Below are positions 8,919 to 17,295 of a DNA stretch of 64,000 bases, in pieces; the stretch's first letter is position 1, and each line of letters starts with the position of its first letter. Source of the stretch: Micromonospora noduli. Lineage in GTDB: Bacteria; Actinomycetota; Actinomycetes; Mycobacteriales; Micromonosporaceae. The translations under genes and the position numbers were made by a program. The stretch covers positions 186,001 through 250,000 of the forward strand of contig NZ_PYAK01000004.1 of NCBI RefSeq assembly GCF_003264365.1, given 5' to 3'. Below the pieces are notes generated by a model. That model saw nothing but the letters and a program-made list of their open reading frames with translations, did no database searches and was not told where the DNA came from.

Positions 8919-8936
8919 CTATCACTAGAGTGATAG
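8919..8936. promoter_or_regulatory. TetR-type operator between regulator and exporter
   Basis: An 18-bp palindrome with perfect 8-bp arms, CTATCACT-AG-AGTGATAG, lies in the divergent promoter region of the TetR and DHA2 genes. It is the obvious binding site for the adjacent TetR protein. A second, weaker half-like element (CTATCAGTCTAG) follows at about 8963-8974. Confidence 0.75.
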
Positions 8937-8992
8937 CAAGCCTCCACTTATTCGGAGGTCTCCTATCAGTCTAGTCCGAAAGTAGGCGGACC

Positions 8993-10393
8993 ATGTCTCC
9001 GACTCCCGCTTCCCGTCGCGGGATCCCCTTGGCGCTCATCCTCGGCTCGCAGCTCATGATGACGCTGGACACCTCGATCATCACGACCGCATTGCCGCAC
9101 GTGCAACGGCAGTTCGGCTTCTCCCAGTCCGGGCTCTCCTGGGTGCAGAACGCCTACGTCCTGGCGTTCGGTGGCCTGCTCCTGCTCGGCGCACGAGCCG
9201 GTGATTTGCTCGGCCGCCGCCGCGTCTTCCTCGCCGGGATCACACTGTTCACTGCGGCGTCCCTCGCCGCCGGCCTCGCTCAGGGCGGCAGCTGGCTGAT
9301 CACCGCCCGCGTCGTGCAGGGTCTCGCCGCCGCGCTCGCGGTGCCCTCCACGCTCGCGCTGCTGGTCGCCGACCACCCCCAACCGGGGGCCCGAGCCAGG
9401 GTGATCGCCCTCTACAGCGGGGTCATCGGCGCCGGCGGCAGCGTCGGCATCGTCATCGGCGGCGTCTTCACCGACCTGCTCTCCTGGCGCTGGGGAATGC
9501 TCGTCAACGTTCCGATCGGCATCGCCATCGCGCTGCTCGCACCACGGTTCCTGATCGAGACCGAACGCCGTGCCGGCACGTTCGACCTCGGCGGGGCGTT
9601 GACCTCCACCGTCGGCATGACCGCCCTGGTGTACGGCTTCATCCAGGCCGCAGCGGTCGGCTGGGGCGCACCGACCACCGTGGTCGCGTTGGGCCTCGGC
9701 ACCGGCCTCCTGACCGCCTTCGTGCTGATCGAGCACCGGGCACCGCAACCCATCACCCCACTGCGACTCTTCCGCAGCCTGGAGCGCTCCGGCGCGTACG
9801 CCGGGCGGATCCTCATCGTCGGCGCGACCTTCTCCACCTTCTACTTCCTCAGCCAGTACCTCCAGGAGGTGCTGCACCTCAGCGCCCTACAGACCGGCTT
9901 CGCGTACGTGCCCATCACCGGCATGTTCTTCGCCATGGTGTACGCCATCCGGCCCCTGCAGAACCGGCTCGGCCGTCCCATCCTGCTGGTGGCGTCCCTC
10001 GTCCTCGCGCTCGCCGGCATGGCGTGGCTGTCGCGCATCTCCACCGGCTCCAGCTACTTCCCGGACGTGCTGCTGCCCCTACTGGTGATCGGAATCGGCC
10101 AGGGCATCGCCATCATCCTGATGACCCAGGGCGGCGTCGCCGGAGTCGAACCGCAGGACGCCGGCGCCGCGTCCGGCCTCGTCAACGTCGCCCACCAACT
10201 CGGCGGCTCACTCGGCATCGCGATCCTCACCATCGCGTACACCCGTGCCAGCTCCGCCACCGACCCGACGGCGGGCTTCCACGCGGCCTTCACGGGCGCG
10301 GACGTCTTCTTCCTGATCGCCCTGGCCCTGGCCGTCGTCGTGGCCGTCGCGGGCCGCCGCGCCAACCGGCTCGCCGCCCTTCCGGTCACCTGA
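8993..10393 (+). CDS. MFS drug:H+ antiporter, DHA2 (EmrB/QacA) family, 14 TM
   Basis: Membrane exporter of 466 aa. Helix 1 carries the DHA2 pattern (QLMMTLDTSIITTALP), followed by GLSWVQNAYVLAFGG and the loop GARAGDLLGRRRVFLAG. The rest alternates hydrophobic segments with short loops, enough for 14 helices. Length is normal for the family. The ATG follows AGGCGGACC. It is divergent from the TetR gene with a palindromic operator between, so it is probably induced by its own substrate, likely an antibiotic or toxic metabolite. Which compound is not predictable. Confidence 0.92.
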   Translation: MSPTPASRRGIPLALILGSQLMMTLDTSIITTALPHVQRQFGFSQSGLSWVQNAYVLAFGGLLLLGARAGDLLGRRRVFLAGITLFTAASLAAGLAQGGSWLITARVVQGLAAALAVPSTLALLVADHPQPGARARVIALYSGVIGAGGSVGIVIGGVFTDLLSWRWGMLVNVPIGIAIALLAPRFLIETERRAGTFDLGGALTSTVGMTALVYGFIQAAAVGWGAPTTVVALGLGTGLLTAFVLIEHRAPQPITPLRLFRSLERSGAYAGRILIVGATFSTFYFLSQYLQEVLHLSALQTGFAYVPITGMFFAMVYAIRPLQNRLGRPILLVASLVLALAGMAWLSRISTGSSYFPDVLLPLLVIGIGQGIAIILMTQGGVAGVEPQDAGAASGLVNVAHQLGGSLGIAILTIAYTRASSATDPTAGFHAAFTGADVFFLIALALAVVVAVAGRRANRLAALPVT

Positions 10394-10609
10394 CCGCCAG
10401 CGCGGGCGGCGAGGCTGCGAGAGTGCCGGACTGCGGGTACGCGGCCGTGGACTGCGGGACCTTGGTGGTGACTCCGCGGGTCCTCGCGGCGCAGGGGCGG
10501 CAGGCTTGACGGGTTGCCTTTGGAGCTGATGTCCCAAACGAATCAGGCCGCCCGACACAGCCTGATCGAGCAGACCCCCGCCTTCGACCGTCCCTGCCAT
10601 AGTGGGCGC

Positions 10610-11242
10610 ATGCGGTTGATCAAGTATGGCCACGCCTGTGTGCGCCTCGAGGCGGACGACCGTGTGCTGGTAATCGACCCGGGGACGTTCTCGGAGGCCG
10701 AGGCGCTCGACGGGGTCGACGAGGTGCTGGTGACGCACGAGCACCCCGACCACCTCGACATCGCCAAGCTCGTGGCGGCGAGTCAGCGCAACTCCGCGTT
10801 CCGGGTGTACCTACCGTCGGCAGCGATCGAGTCGGCCCCCGAACTGGGCAGCGCAGCGGTCGCCGTCGACGCGGGGCAGCGGTTCACGGCGGCCGGGTTC
10901 GCCGTCGACGTCGTGGGCGGGGAACACGCCGAGATCTACGACGGTCTGCCCGGCTGCGCCAACGTCGGTTTCGTCGTCGACGGCACGGTCTACCACCCGG
11001 GCGACTCGCTGTTTGTCCCGCCGTCGCCGGCGGCGACGCTGCTCGTGCCGGCTGCCGCACCCTGGCTCAAGCTCAGCGAGGCGTTGGACTTCGTGCGGGC
11101 GGTGCGGCCGAAGCGGGCGTTCCCGATCCACGATGCCACGCTCAACGAGCTCGGCCAGGAGTACTTCGACGGCTGGTTGGACCTCAAGGGCGGCACTGAA
11201 TACGCGCGCATCCCGGTCGGGGAGTCGGTGACAATCCGCTAA
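10610..11242 (+). CDS. MBL-fold metal-dependent hydrolase (UlaG-like)
   Basis: Cytoplasmic metallo-beta-lactamase-fold hydrolase of 210 aa. It starts MRLIKYGHACVRLE and has the metal-binding motif VTHEHPDHLD (HxHxDH) near residue 45, a GGEHAEI segment, the HPGDS metal ligand near 127 and a C-terminal IHDATLNELGQ histidine. This is the compact UlaG/YcfU-like layout. I chose the ATG at 10610 rather than earlier in-frame codons because similarity to the family begins there. CATAGT ends 6 nt upstream, which would serve as a -10 box for a leaderless transcript. The natural substrate is unknown. Confidence 0.87.
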   Translation: MRLIKYGHACVRLEADDRVLVIDPGTFSEAEALDGVDEVLVTHEHPDHLDIAKLVAASQRNSAFRVYLPSAAIESAPELGSAAVAVDAGQRFTAAGFAVDVVGGEHAEIYDGLPGCANVGFVVDGTVYHPGDSLFVPPSPAATLLVPAAAPWLKLSEALDFVRAVRPKRAFPIHDATLNELGQEYFDGWLDLKGGTEYARIPVGESVTIR

Positions 11243-11471
11243 GCCGTCACCGACCCACGCTCCTGGCCGGCGATGCGGCAACAACCCATGCTGTCCACGC
11301 GCCGCCTGGGCGGTGATGTCGTCAACGATTCAGCTCCAAAGGCAGCGACCGCCACCTCCTCCACCCGCGCGGCAGCACCCGCACAGCTGCCGATCGGACC
11401 CGAAGGCTCGTCGGCGACCCACTCCGTACCCGTTGACCACCGCGCCGGGTGGCGACCACGCGCCCGCGCGA

Positions 11472-13436
11472 TCAGCTCGCCGGGCCGGTCTCCCGGCGGC
11501 CGGGATTCCGAGGGTGGTACTCGGGGCGGAGCTTCGCGCTCGCGAACGCCGACTTCACCGCCGCCGAGAGCGCGGCGATGTCGTACGCGCCGTGGTGCCG
11601 CCGGCCGTTGATGAAGAAGGTAGGGGTGCCGGTGACGCCGCTGAGGTCGGCCGAGTCGACGTCCTCGGCGATCCGGTCCACGCCCATTCGCTTCACCATG
11701 TGCTCCCGGAACCCGTCCAGGTTCAGGCCGAGCTGTTCGGCGTAACCGAGCAGGTCGGTGGGGTTGAGAGCGTCCTGGTGGGCGAGCAGCAGATCGTGCA
11801 TCTCCCAGAACGCTCCCTGCTCCCCCGCCGCCTCGGCGGCCTCGGCGGCGAGTTGGGCATGGGGGTGGACGTCGGTGAGCGGCAGGTGCCGCCAGACGTA
11901 CCGGATGTTGGCGAAGTCCGCCAGCAGCTCCCGGACCACCGGCTCGGCCTGCCCGCAGTAGGGGCACTCGAAGTCGCCGTACTCCACCACCGTCACCGGC
12001 GCCTCAAGCGACCCCCGCAGGTGGTCGCGCTCCGCGTCGACCGGCAGCATCAGGTCGACGATCCCCTCGGCGACGCCCAGCAGCGCGCGGGTCCGCCGCG
12101 CCGGCGAGAGCCGTCTGACGGAGCGGAACACCAGCCAGGTGACGAGGGACGCGCCGAGCGTCGCCACGAGGATGCCGAACTTCGCCTCGTCAAGGGCCGG
12201 GCCGCTCAGGGCATGGGTGGCGATCAGGAGCGCGACGGTGAAGCCGATGCCGGAGATCGTGCCGACCCCCGCGACGGCAACCCAACCGACGGGCGGCCGG
12301 AACCGGTTACCGCTCAGCCTGGTCACCAGCCACGCGGCGACCACGATCCCGGCGGGCTTGCCGACGACGTACGCGACCACGACCCCCAGCGTGACCGGAG
12401 AGGTCACGGCCCGGGCCAGCAGGTCGCCGTCGATCACGATGCCGACGTTGGCCAGCGCGAACAGTGGCACCACCACGTAGCTCGCCAACGGGTGGTAGAG
12501 CGTCTGCAACCGTTCGTTGGGCGACAGCGCCGAGGTGAGCCCGGCCCGTGCCATCCGGGCGAGCTGCGGGGTGGGCTGTTCCCGGAAGAGGCGGAACTGG
12601 TCGCTGGCCCGCTGCAGATCGCTGCGGCCGGGAGCGTAGGCGTAGGTCAGCAACCCCATCACCAGACCCACCGCGACCGGGTCGACACCGGACATCGAGA
12701 CAGCGAGCCAGGCCGCCACCCCGAGCAGCGCGTAGACCGGGCCGAACCGCACCCCGCAGCCCCGCACTAGCAGTACGACGCCGAAGATCGCCGCCGCGAC
12801 GATCAGCGCCGTCAGCGAGGGGTGGTGCGGGTACGCGATGGCCAGCACCGCGATCGCCACCACATCGTCGACGACGGCGACGGTCAGCAGGAAACCCCGC
12901 AGCCGTTCCGAGAAGCGCGGCCCGAAGACGGCCAGCGCTCCGAGCGCGAGCGCCGTGTCGGTGGCCATCACCGCGCCCCAGCCCGCCGCGGTGGTGTGCC
13001 CGGCGTTGATGGCGAGGTAGATCGCGATCGGCACGAGCATGCCGCCGACCCCGGCCAGTATCGGCAACGCCAGGCGACGCCGCTCCCGCAACTCGCCGAT
13101 GTCGAACTCGCGGCGCAACTCCAGCCCCGCGACCAGGAAGAAGAACGTCATCAGGCCGCTGTTGATCCAGGTACGCACGTCATGCGCCACCTGCCAGTCG
13201 CCGAGCCGGATCGACAAGGAGGTGTTCCAGACCGACTCGTACGACGATGCGCTGAGGTTCGCCCAGCCGAGAGCCACCACCGCGGCGATCAGCACCACCC
13301 GCGCGCCGCCGGTCTCGGTACGCAGGAACGAGCGCAGCGGGGCGTTGAACCGCCTGTCCCAGACAGTCCGGCTGGTCCAGCCCCGGGGCGTGTTGTCGCT
13401 CGTCACGGGAACAATCTTCGTCGACCTGACCGTCAC
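11472..13436 (-). CDS. nhaA: Na+/H+ antiporter NhaA fused to a DsbA-like thioredoxin domain
   Basis: Integral-membrane sodium/proton antiporter with an extra C-terminal oxidoreductase-like domain, 654 aa in all. Residues about 30-420 are NhaA: VAGLELRREF, the discontinuous-helix region TDTALALGAL and the ion-binding pair in VVDDVVAI. Residues about 445-640 form a DsbA/thioredoxin-type domain: VEYGDFECPYCGQAE with the CPYC redox centre at 491-494, a helical insertion, and the cis-proline loop TGTPTFFING. It starts at GTG 13436; GTG 13406 is an alternative. The gene lies 13 bp after tctA and is probably the last gene of the tct operon. Such fusions occur in other actinobacteria, but the role of the redox domain is unclear. 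Confidence 0.93.
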   Translation of the reverse strand: MTVRSTKIVPVTSDNTPRGWTSRTVWDRRFNAPLRSFLRTETGGARVVLIAAVVALGWANLSASSYESVWNTSLSIRLGDWQVAHDVRTWINSGLMTFFFLVAGLELRREFDIGELRERRRLALPILAGVGGMLVPIAIYLAINAGHTTAAGWGAVMATDTALALGALAVFGPRFSERLRGFLLTVAVVDDVVAIAVLAIAYPHHPSLTALIVAAAIFGVVLLVRGCGVRFGPVYALLGVAAWLAVSMSGVDPVAVGLVMGLLTYAYAPGRSDLQRASDQFRLFREQPTPQLARMARAGLTSALSPNERLQTLYHPLASYVVVPLFALANVGIVIDGDLLARAVTSPVTLGVVVAYVVGKPAGIVVAAWLVTRLSGNRFRPPVGWVAVAGVGTISGIGFTVALLIATHALSGPALDEAKFGILVATLGASLVTWLVFRSVRRLSPARRTRALLGVAEGIVDLMLPVDAERDHLRGSLEAPVTVVEYGDFECPYCGQAEPVVRELLADFANIRYVWRHLPLTDVHPHAQLAAEAAEAAGEQGAFWEMHDLLLAHQDALNPTDLLGYAEQLGLNLDGFREHMVKRMGVDRIAEDVDSADLSGVTGTPTFFINGRRHHGAYDIAALSAAVKSAFASAKLRPEYHPRNPGRRETGPAS

Positions 13437-13449
13437 GTGGTCCGGATTG

Positions 13450-14955
13450 CTACTCCTCCTCGGCGAAGACGACAGCGCGGCGCCGGCGGATCGTCGGCAG
13501 GACGGCGACGACGAGCGCGGCGAGCGCCAGGGCCAGCAGCGCGGCGGAGATCGGCCGGGTCACGAAGACCGACGGGTCGCCGCGGGAGATGATGAGCGCG
13601 CGGCGCAGGTTCTCCTCCAGCAGCGGGCCGAGGACGAAGCCGAGCAGCAGGGGCGCCGGCTCGCACCCGCACTTGATCAGGACGTAGCCCAGGATCCCGA
13701 AGAACGCGATGGCGTAGACGTCGTACGCGTTGAAGTTCAGTGAGTAGGTGCCGATCGCGGCGAACAGGATGATCATCGGGAAGAGCACCTGGTACGGGAT
13801 GCGCAGCATGCGCACCCAGAGGCCGATCAGCGGCAGGTTCAGCAGCAGCAGGAGCACGTTGCCGATCCACATCGACGCGATCAGGCCCCAGAACAGCGCC
13901 GGCTCGTCGTTGATGACGTTCGGGCCCGGGGTGATGCCGTGGACGATGAACGCGCCGATCATCAGTGCCATCACCGGGTGGGCGGGCAGGCCCAGGGTGA
14001 GCAGCGGGATGAACGAGGTCTGCGCGGCGGCGTTGTTCGCCGACTCGGGGCCGGCGACGCCCTCGATCGCGCCCCGCCCGAACTCCTGCGGACGCTTCGA
14101 GATGCGCTTCTCGACCGCGTACGAGGTGAACGAGGCCAGCACGTGGCCGCCGCCGGGCAGGACACCGAGCGCGGCGCCGAGACCGGTGCCACGCAGGATC
14201 GGGGCGACGATCCGACGCCGGTCCTCGCGGGTCGGCCAGAGGTTGGTCACCTTGCTGACGATCACCGTACGGGTCTGCTCGTTCTCCAGGTTGCGCAGGA
14301 TCTCGGCCACCCCGAACAGGCCCACGGCGACCGACACGAAGTCGATGCCGCCGTACAGCTCGCGCTGCTCGAACACGAAGCGGGGCGTACCGGTGTAGAT
14401 GTCCTGGCCGACCGTGCCGAGCAGCACGCCGAGCGCGATCATCGCCAGTGCCTTGAGCGCCGTGCCCCGCGCCAGCGCGATCGACACGATCAGGCCGAAC
14501 AGCACGAGTGAGAAGTAGTCGGCCGGGCCGAACTTCAAGGCGACACTGGCCAGGGGCGGGGCCGCTGCGGCCAGCGCCACGGTGGCGACCGTACCCGCGA
14601 CGAAGGACCCGATCGCCGCGGCCGCCAGGGCGGGGCCGGCCCGGCCCTGACGGGCCATCTCGTGCCCGTCCAGTGCGGTGACCGCCGCTGACGACTCACC
14701 GGGCAGGTTGATCAGGATGGCGGTCGTCGAGCCGCCGTACTGTGCCCCGTAGTAGATGCCGGCCAGCATGATCAGTGCGGTGACCGGCTCGAAGCTGAAC
14801 GTGATCGGCAGCAGCATCGCCACCGTGGCCGTGGGCCCGATGCCGGGCAGCACGCCGACCGCGGTCCCGAGCAGCACTCCCACGAAGCAGTAGAGGACGT
14901 TCTGGACCAGCAGGGCCGTCGAGAAGCCCAGCGCGAGGTTGTCGAGGAGTTCCAT
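13450..14955 (-). CDS. tctA: Tripartite tricarboxylate transporter large permease TctA
   Basis: Large membrane subunit (501 aa, about 12 helices) of a TTT transporter, which takes up tri- or dicarboxylates with the periplasmic-type receptor TctC and the small subunit TctB. Typical TctA sequences are visible: GVLPGIGPTATVAMLLP in the first third, YGAQYGGSTTAILINLPGE, and the repeated GVLPGGGHVLASF / GVAGPESANNAA region in the second half. Length is normal. It follows tctB by 20 bp. Transport in characterised members is driven by the ion gradient; the substrate here is not readable from sequence. Confidence 0.95.
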   Translation of the reverse strand: MELLDNLALGFSTALLVQNVLYCFVGVLLGTAVGVLPGIGPTATVAMLLPITFSFEPVTALIMLAGIYYGAQYGGSTTAILINLPGESSAAVTALDGHEMARQGRAGPALAAAAIGSFVAGTVATVALAAAAPPLASVALKFGPADYFSLVLFGLIVSIALARGTALKALAMIALGVLLGTVGQDIYTGTPRFVFEQRELYGGIDFVSVAVGLFGVAEILRNLENEQTRTVIVSKVTNLWPTREDRRRIVAPILRGTGLGAALGVLPGGGHVLASFTSYAVEKRISKRPQEFGRGAIEGVAGPESANNAAAQTSFIPLLTLGLPAHPVMALMIGAFIVHGITPGPNVINDEPALFWGLIASMWIGNVLLLLLNLPLIGLWVRMLRIPYQVLFPMIILFAAIGTYSLNFNAYDVYAIAFFGILGYVLIKCGCEPAPLLLGFVLGPLLEENLRRALIISRGDPSVFVTRPISAALLALALAALVVAVLPTIRRRRAVVFAEEE

Positions 14956-14975
14956 GCCTCAATCCGGTTGCCGCG

Positions 14976-15437
14976 TCAGAGGCCCAGCCAGGGGCCCCAC
15001 AGCGGGATCCGCAGCTGAAGTCCGACGACGAAGATGAGCGTGCTGGCCACTGTCAGCCCGGCGGCCACGGCCACCGCCGTGAGCAGCCGTACGCGTGCGC
15101 TGGCCAGGGTGGTGAGCAGTGCGGTCACCGCCGTCGTCGGTACGAACCCGAGTCGCCGGATGGTGAACCCGAAGAACAGGACCGCGAGCACGATGACGGC
15201 GACCGCCCGCCACGGGATCGGCCCGAACGAGATCACCTCACCGGCGATGAGCCCCTTGCCGGCGATCGCCAGGCCCAGGGCGACCACGGCCGCGCCGACC
15301 AGCAGCGGGAAGGCGCCCGGGCCCATCCGTGTCGGGGTGCCGAGCTCATAGCCGAGCGCCCCCACCACGAATGCGCCACCGATCAGGACGAAGATCCCCC
15401 CGGCGAGGACGTCCGGGAACGACCGACGGCGCTCCAC
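14976..15437 (-). CDS. tctB: Tripartite tricarboxylate transporter small permease TctB
   Basis: Small membrane subunit of the TTT transporter, about 153 aa with four hydrophobic segments (the first is VLAGGIFVLIGGAFVVGAL). RMGPGAFPLLVG is the family hallmark. The preferred start is the GTG at 15437, one base after the TGA of tctC, which gives tight coupling. The frame also extends to a TTG at 15467 that would overlap tctC. It is followed by tctA after 20 bp. Confidence 0.9.
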   Translation of the reverse strand: MERRRSFPDVLAGGIFVLIGGAFVVGALGYELGTPTRMGPGAFPLLVGAAVVALGLAIAGKGLIAGEVISFGPIPWRAVAVIVLAVLFFGFTIRRLGFVPTTAVTALLTTLASARVRLLTAVAVAAGLTVASTLIFVVGLQLRIPLWGPWLGL

Positions 15438-15438
15438 C

Positions 15439-16461
15439 TCAGGAGACCTTGACCCCGGAGTCGGCAATGATCTTCGCCCAGGTGCCGAGTTGCTCGTCGA
15501 GCTTCGCCCGGTGCGCGTCCGGGGTCGCGTCCTGGGCCGGGACCGGCGCGGTGCCCAGCTTGGCCATCTGGTCGATGACCCCCTGGTCGGCCAGCGCCAC
15601 CTTCAACGCCTCGGAGAGCTTCTGGACGATCTCCGGCGGCGTGTCGGCCGGAACGTAGAGACCGTGCCACACGCTGACCTTCAGCTGCGGCAACCCGGCC
15701 TCGGTGGTGGTCGGCAGGTCGGGAAGGCTCTTCACCCGCTCGGGCGTGGTGACCGCGTACGCCTTCACCTTCCCCGCGGCGATCTGGCCGCTGGTGTTCG
15801 TCGTCTGGTCGCACATGAAGTCGACCTGCCCGCCGACGAGGTCGGTCAGGGCGGGGCCGGTGCCCTGGTACGGCACCTCCTGGAGCTTCACACCGGTGGT
15901 GCTCTGGAACAGCAGGCCGCACAGGTGCGACGCGGCGCCGATACCGGCGTTGGCCAGCGTGACCTTGCTGGCGTTGGCCTTCACGTGGGTCACCAGGTCC
16001 TGGAGCGTCGCGGGCGCGAAGTCCTTGCGGGCGACGATCGTCATCGGCACCTCGGTGACGAGCCCGACCGTCTCGAAGTCCTCCAGGGGCTTGTAGCCCA
16101 GGCTCTTGTAGAGGGCGGGCGCCGTCGACATGCCGATGTGGTGCATGAGCACTGTGTAGCCGTCCGGCCTGGCCCGCGCGACATCGCCGGCGCCGACAGT
16201 GCCGCCGGCACCCTCGACGTTCTGGACGACGATCTTGCCGCCGAGCTTCGCGGCCATCGGCCCGGCGATCATCCGGGTGACAGTGTCCGTCGGGCCACCC
16301 GCGCTGAACGGCACGACGATCGTGATGTTCTCGTCCGGGTAGTTCGCGGCGTCCCCTCCTCCGGAGGCACCCCCGTTACCCGAACAGGCGGCGGCGAGCG
16401 AGACGACACCGATCGCGGCGATCATCCGCGCGGTGGCCCGGTACCTGCTGGTCGTTCGCAT
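15439..16461 (-). CDS. tctC: TctC family solute-binding lipoprotein
   Basis: Extracytoplasmic receptor of the TTT system, 340 aa. Lipoprotein signal: a basic N-terminus, a hydrophobic stretch and the lipobox LAAAC near residue 26. The mature part has the TctC/Bug family pattern: ENITIVVPFSAGGPTDTVTR at the N-terminus (ligand-binding AGGPTD loop), VVQNVEGAGGTVGAGDVARA, YTVLMHHIG and a C-terminal YVPADTPPEIVQKL. It is the first gene of the operon, divergent from a response-regulator/kinase pair that is the likely regulator. Ligand (citrate or another carboxylate) is not determined. Confidence 0.95.
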   Translation of the reverse strand: MRTTSRYRATARMIAAIGVVSLAAACSGNGGASGGGDAANYPDENITIVVPFSAGGPTDTVTRMIAGPMAAKLGGKIVVQNVEGAGGTVGAGDVARARPDGYTVLMHHIGMSTAPALYKSLGYKPLEDFETVGLVTEVPMTIVARKDFAPATLQDLVTHVKANASKVTLANAGIGAASHLCGLLFQSTTGVKLQEVPYQGTGPALTDLVGGQVDFMCDQTTNTSGQIAAGKVKAYAVTTPERVKSLPDLPTTTEAGLPQLKVSVWHGLYVPADTPPEIVQKLSEALKVALADQGVIDQMAKLGTAPVPAQDATPDAHRAKLDEQLGTWAKIIADSGVKVS

Positions 16462-16591
16462 ACGGCGACCTCCCCATCAACGCATGGACATCCCTCGGCA
16501 AGTTGGTGGCCCCCAGTCTGGGCTGGTCGGGGCCCGGATGGTGTCAGAAAAATCCCAAGAACCGGGCCGGCACGAGCGCCGATCCGGGCCG

Positions 16592-16597
16592 TACACT
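16592..16597 (+). promoter_or_regulatory. -10 box for a leaderless response-regulator transcript
   Basis: TACACT at 16592-16597 ends 8 nt before the ATG at 16606. That distance puts the transcription start at or next to the start codon, as in leaderless actinomycete mRNAs. No Shine-Dalgarno sequence precedes the ATG, which supports this. The -35 side is not convincing. Confidence 0.5.
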
Positions 16598-16605
16598 TCG
16601 CCGGT

Positions 16606-17289
16606 ATGCGGATAACCGTCATCGAGGATGACGACCGTGTGGCGCGGGGTCTGGTGACAGTCCTGACCCAGGCGGGCTTCGAGGTTCACCGCGTCGCCAC
16701 CGCCGCGGAAGCCGAGCGCGCCGCGCCGTCCGACGTGGTCCTCGTCGACCTGGGTCTCCCCGACGGCGACGGGCTCGATGTGATCCGCAAACTGCGTGAC
16801 CAGCCGCAGACCGCCGTCATCGCGGTGACCGCGCGGTCCGAGGAGCACGAGCGGGTCCGTGGCCTGCGCGCCGGCGCCGACGACTACATCGTCAAACCGT
16901 TCGGCATCCCCGAGTTGCTCGCCCGGATCGACGCCGTCCTGCGACGCACCCGGGCCGCTCGTGCCCTCGGCCAGGCCGACGAGCCACTCGTCCTCGGCCC
17001 GATGCGGATCGGCGTCGGCACCCGCGAGGTCACCGTCGACGGCACACTCGTGCCGTTGACCCGCAAGGAGTTCGAACTGCTCCTGCTCCTGGCCCGGCGG
17101 GCACCCAACGTGGTCAGCCGTGACGTCATCCTCGACCAGATCTGGGGCGCGACCTGGGAGTCGTCCAGCCGCACCCTGGACACCCACATCGCGGCGCTGC
17201 GGCACAAGCTGGGGCCCGACGTGGTCATCCGCACCGTCCACGGCGTCGGCTATCGGCTGCTGGCCGACCAGCCGGAGCTGATCGGCTGA
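16606..17289 (+). CDS. OmpR/PhoB-type response regulator (TctD-like)
   Basis: Two-component transcription factor of 227 aa. Receiver domain: acidic cluster IEDDDR, phosphoacceptor Asp in LVDLGLPDGDG near residue 48, and conserved Lys in YIVKPFG near 97. The C-terminal winged helix has LTRKEFELLLLLARR and DTHIAALRHKLG...VHGVGYRL, the OmpR-type DNA-binding pattern. ATG 16606 is the family start. The histidine kinase gene begins 7 bp downstream. It lies divergent from tctCBA, and the likely target is that promoter, in analogy to TctD/TctE control of tct in other bacteria. Confidence 0.94.
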   Translation: MRITVIEDDDRVARGLVTVLTQAGFEVHRVATAAEAERAAPSDVVLVDLGLPDGDGLDVIRKLRDQPQTAVIAVTARSEEHERVRGLRAGADDYIVKPFGIPELLARIDAVLRRTRAARALGQADEPLVLGPMRIGVGTREVTVDGTLVPLTRKEFELLLLLARRAPNVVSRDVILDQIWGATWESSSRTLDTHIAALRHKLGPDVVIRTVHGVGYRLLADQPELIG

Positions 17290-17295
17290 CGGGCC

